Positions 61,446 to 64,000 of a stretch of 64,000 bases of DNA are shown here, piece after piece. The stretch covers positions 19,193 through 83,192 of the forward strand of contig CACWVH010000009.1 of assembly GCA_902764235.1 (NCBI GenBank). The letters are read 5' to 3'. The notes beneath the pieces are model-generated. The model ran no database searches. It had not been told where the DNA came from and saw only the letters and a list, made by a program, of their open reading frames with translations. The translations under genes were made by a program, and so were the position numbers. This stretch comes from an uncultured Ruminococcus sp. (GTDB taxonomy: Bacteria > Bacillota > Clostridia > Oscillospirales > Acutalibacteraceae). How positions within the stretch are numbered: position 1 is the first letter of the stretch; each line of letters opens with the position of its first letter.

Positions 61446-63791
61446 TCAGGTTACATTCAGATTCAATGTCTTATATGCGGTGTTGCCTGCATTGTCCTTG
61501 ATGATAACAGATATTTCATAGCCTGCAGCCTTTGTAGGAGTAAGTGTTGCTGTTGATTTGGAGCCGAATTCTGTGCCGATAAGATTCCATTTTGAATTTC
61601 CTGAGCGTCTGAAATAGAATGCATACTTATACGGTGAAATACCCTCTGACGCAATTGCTGTGATCTTCACAGCTGTTCCTGCCTTGACACTTGACGCACT
61701 AAGGGTTGAATTATTGACAAGAGCTGCATGAGTATTTACTACCCAGTTCTTTTCAGCTGTTGCGCCCTTGCTGTCCTTTACTATTACCTTTACATCATAG
61801 CTTACGTCAGCTGCTGAGGTTGTAATAGATGCTGTAGTGCTTGTTCCGTTCTCCTGACCGATAATATTCCACTTGGTGTTAGTCGTTCTCTTGAATTTGA
61901 AGGTATATGTGTACGGAGCTGTACCATAAGCAGCAGCTGCTGTTGCTGTTACCTTTTTGCCTGCTATTACATCAACTGCACTGATGCCTGACCGGTTCTC
62001 AAGCTCCTTTTCGCCGTAGATCGTATAAGTATTTGTCAGCGTTACTCCCCTGCTGTCCTTTACTGCTACCCTGACATTATAATCCTCGCTCACGGTAGGT
62101 GTGAGAGTTGCTGTGGTTTTTGAGCCGAATTCTGTGCCGATGGTGTTCCATTTTGAATTTGACGCACGTTTGAAATAATAAGCATATTTATATGGTGCAA
62201 GTCCGCCGAAGGCTTCTCCGTTGATGGTAATCGGAGAATTCTTCACGACATTTGTGCTGCTGAGTGTTGATCTGTTCTGGAGAGCATAGCAGCTCAATAC
62301 CTTGAACTGTTTTGTCGAAACAATATTATTGCTGTCCTTGACATTGACCTTGATATCAAAATATACCTGCTCTGCGCTGGTCTTGAAATTCTGATGATCG
62401 GACGCTATATAACCTGAGCTAAGCTCATTCCATTTTGAATTTGTTGACCTTTTGAAGTAATAAGCATATGTATAGGGTGCCTTGCCGCCCTCTGCTGATG
62501 CCATTATGGTAAGAGGCTGATTGGGAGCAAAGGTTTCACTTGCTGCATATGAATTGTTTTTAAGCGGTGTCGATTCCACTGTTACCCGGCAGGTTTTTGT
62601 GATACCGTTTGCTGTTACTGCCTTGATCGTTGCTGATCCGGCTTTGATTCCGGTGACTTTTCCGTTTTCTACAGTTGCTACCTTCGGATTACTTGAGGTC
62701 CAGACAAGTGTAGTATCCGTTGCATTTTCAGGAAGAATAGTTGCTGTTATTGTATCTGTCTGATCCGGAGCAAGCTTCATGCTTGTCTTATCAAAGCTGA
62801 GGCTTGTCTCACGAACGTTAGTAAGTATTGAAAATGCAAGTTGATTGTCAAAATACAGCTTCTGATCCTGCTCTCCTAGATAATATGCATTATACGGGTC
62901 GTCAAGATCGCCTATAGCTATCGAATAAGTAGTATAATACATATTGAAGCCCTTGCAGTATTTCTGCAGGTTTGAGCCTGAAGTACCATACACTGTGAAG
63001 CCAAGATATTTTGTATGTCCGAAATTATTATGCAGTGCAGTCTTTACTGATGAGAAATCATCCTCCTGCATTTTTCCGTAAACATAGTATTCCCCGTCTT
63101 CCCAGTATCCGTTTGTAAGATTCGGGCTGTATGACGTATCATGTCTGTAATAACCGAATGCAAAGGGCGCAAAATTCGCATCAGGATTCGGAATTACAAG
63201 CTTTGTCAGATTATCGCAGTAATCAAAGGCATCAGTTTCGATAAATGTACATGAATATGGAACATTGATGCTTGTCAGAGCTTTACAGTTCTTGAACAGA
63301 TTTGAAGGAAATCTGGTAACAGCTGATGACATATGAACGCTCTTCAATTTCGCACAGTTATAGAATGCACCGCTGCCAAGGCTTGTACAGGTATCGGGAA
63401 CAACCACATCAGTAAGTGCTGTCCCGCCAAATGCATAGCTGCCGATACTTTCAACACTGCCCATATCTATTGATCTGAGATTTTCGCAGCCTGAAAATGC
63501 AGAATATCCGATTCCTGTTACACCCTCGCCGAGTGTTACATACCTGATATCCTTATTTCCTGAGAATGAATAGCTGTCAATTTCGCCGTTTCCGACAATG
63601 GTAAGCTCGTCATCATCAAGCGTATAGGTAAGACCGTCTCCACAGCTGCCTGTAACTGCTTCTGCTGCTTTTACCGTAACAGTTCCCGGAAATACCTGGC
63701 TTTGCACAGCGACAAAGCCGGCAGACGCTGACATCAATGCTGCCATCGAAAATGCCAGAATCCTGTTCAGCTTTCTTATTTTCTTTTTCAT
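61446..63791 (-). CDS. Large secreted LRR / Ig-like / tyrosine-repeat surface protein
   Basis: The 781 residues begin with a signal peptide (about 1-43, MKKKIRKLNRILAFSMAAL). BspA-type LRR_5 repeats follow (about 55-205), then a linker domain (about 205-320). Next is a bacterial Ig-like Big_2 domain (about 325-405, TDTITATILPENATDTTLVW and VTGIKAGSATIKAVTANGIT). Four tandem repeats of about 92 residues complete it, each with the pattern APYxYAYYFKRxxNSKWN, resembling triple-tyrosine domains. It ends AYKTLNLNVT with no LPXTG or dockerin, so it is secreted or held by its repeats. The ATG at 63791 follows ATGGGAGG. It is probably an adhesion or binding protein. Confidence 0.87.
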   Translation of the reverse strand: MKKKIRKLNRILAFSMAALMSASAGFVAVQSQVFPGTVTVKAAEAVTGSCGDGLTYTLDDDELTIVGNGEIDSYSFSGNKDIRYVTLGEGVTGIGYSAFSGCENLRSIDMGSVESIGSYAFGGTALTDVVVPDTCTSLGSGAFYNCAKLKSVHMSSAVTRFPSNLFKNCKALTSINVPYSCTFIETDAFDYCDNLTKLVIPNPDANFAPFAFGYYRHDTSYSPNLTNGYWEDGEYYVYGKMQEDDFSSVKTALHNNFGHTKYLGFTVYGTSGSNLQKYCKGFNMYYTTYSIAIGDLDDPYNAYYLGEQDQKLYFDNQLAFSILTNVRETSLSFDKTSMKLAPDQTDTITATILPENATDTTLVWTSSNPKVATVENGKVTGIKAGSATIKAVTANGITKTCRVTVESTPLKNNSYAASETFAPNQPLTIMASAEGGKAPYTYAYYFKRSTNSKWNELSSGYIASDHQNFKTSAEQVYFDIKVNVKDSNNIVSTKQFKVLSCYALQNRSTLSSTNVVKNSPITINGEAFGGLAPYKYAYYFKRASNSKWNTIGTEFGSKTTATLTPTVSEDYNVRVAVKDSRGVTLTNTYTIYGEKELENRSGISAVDVIAGKKVTATAAAAYGTAPYTYTFKFKRTTNTKWNIIGQENGTSTTASITTSAADVSYDVKVIVKDSKGATAEKNWVVNTHAALVNNSTLSASSVKAGTAVKITAIASEGISPYKYAFYFRRSGNSKWNLIGTEFGSKSTATLTPTKAAGYEISVIIKDNAGNTAYKTLNLNVT

Positions 63792-63970
63792 TTGAATAAC
63801 CTCCCATCTGATAAGGTACTGAAAAGCATATACAGCTTAATCTCCTTATCACATACAGTACAAAAAATACGCTACAATTTAAAATAAACTGTATAATTTA
63901 GTTAGTGTCTGCTTTTTTCTCCCGAAGAGATTAGAAATACCGATAAACAGTAGAGTTTCAGGGTAAGACA

Positions 63971-63979
63971 TGGTATAAT
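63971..63979 (+). promoter_or_regulatory. Extended -10 promoter element pointing out of the window
   Basis: TGGTATAAT is a perfect extended -10 on the plus strand. The -35 region is weak. It would drive a gene starting beyond position 64000. Confidence 0.35.
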
Positions 63980-64000
63980 AAGTGCAAGGAAAAATACAGA

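Overview
The window is core chromosome of a low-GC, Gram-positive anaerobe. It is most likely a gut Ruminococcus or a close relative in the Oscillospiraceae (Clostridia). The evidence is the RNase J - GdpP - L9 order, an AspRS-GatCAB operon, TTG and GTG starts behind strong GGAGG ribosome sites, BspA-type leucine-rich-repeat surface proteins, a glycogen phosphorylase, and intergenic DNA filled with GC-rich palindromic repeats. The species is inferred. No rRNA gene is present.

Layout. 1-4470 (minus): RNase J, the c-di-AMP phosphodiesterase GdpP and ribosomal protein L9, the last cut by the window edge. 5094-7488 (plus): RNase H and a NifS/NifU iron-sulfur pair. 7709-10188 (plus): an SPFH membrane protein, a YhfC-type intramembrane protease, a ribbon-helix-helix protein and a small membrane protein. 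10461-10684: two tRNA-Ser genes. 11078-15259: an acetyltransferase, an unknown zinc-ribbon protein, an EamA transporter and pyrE. 15650-16174: decayed small genes. 16328-20901 (minus): the str operon (rpsL, rpsG, fusA, tuf). 21233-27054 (minus): a P-loop kinase-like protein, aspS and gatCAB, which together can make Asn-tRNA by the indirect route. 27661-32743: a gene remnant, a TraX-like protein, a membrane-anchored LRR protein and two proteins with disordered N-termini and DUF4190-like C-termini. 32805-36753 (minus): recD2, comF and a second mreB. 37629-38804 (plus): a MinD-like ATPase and mgsA. 38923-43692 (minus): mreB, mreC, mreD and PBP2. 43888-47091 (minus): zapA, a U32 peptidase-family protein and dut. 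47460-49886 (plus): glycogen phosphorylase. 49964-54067 (minus): a MarR regulator with a heterodimeric ABC exporter. 54516-59934 (minus): an orphan solute-binding lipoprotein, a YihY/BrkB membrane protein and a polar amino-acid ABC importer. 60747-63791: an anchored unknown protein and a large secreted LRR/Ig/tyrosine-repeat protein.

What stands out. The substrate-binding protein of the amino-acid importer (59101-59934) appears circularly permuted: the half normally at the C-terminus comes first. Its partner permease carries an extra signal-like N-terminus and a charged linker, and the ATPase of the same operon has a C-terminal tail that reads through a hairpin. The intergenic regions hold at least seven copies of one modular repeat family, plus a separate two-copy element with terminal inverted repeats. 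One family copy lies inside the predicted 5' leader of recD2, and another directly abuts a gene remnant. No CRISPR array, prophage, transposase or complete insertion sequence was seen.
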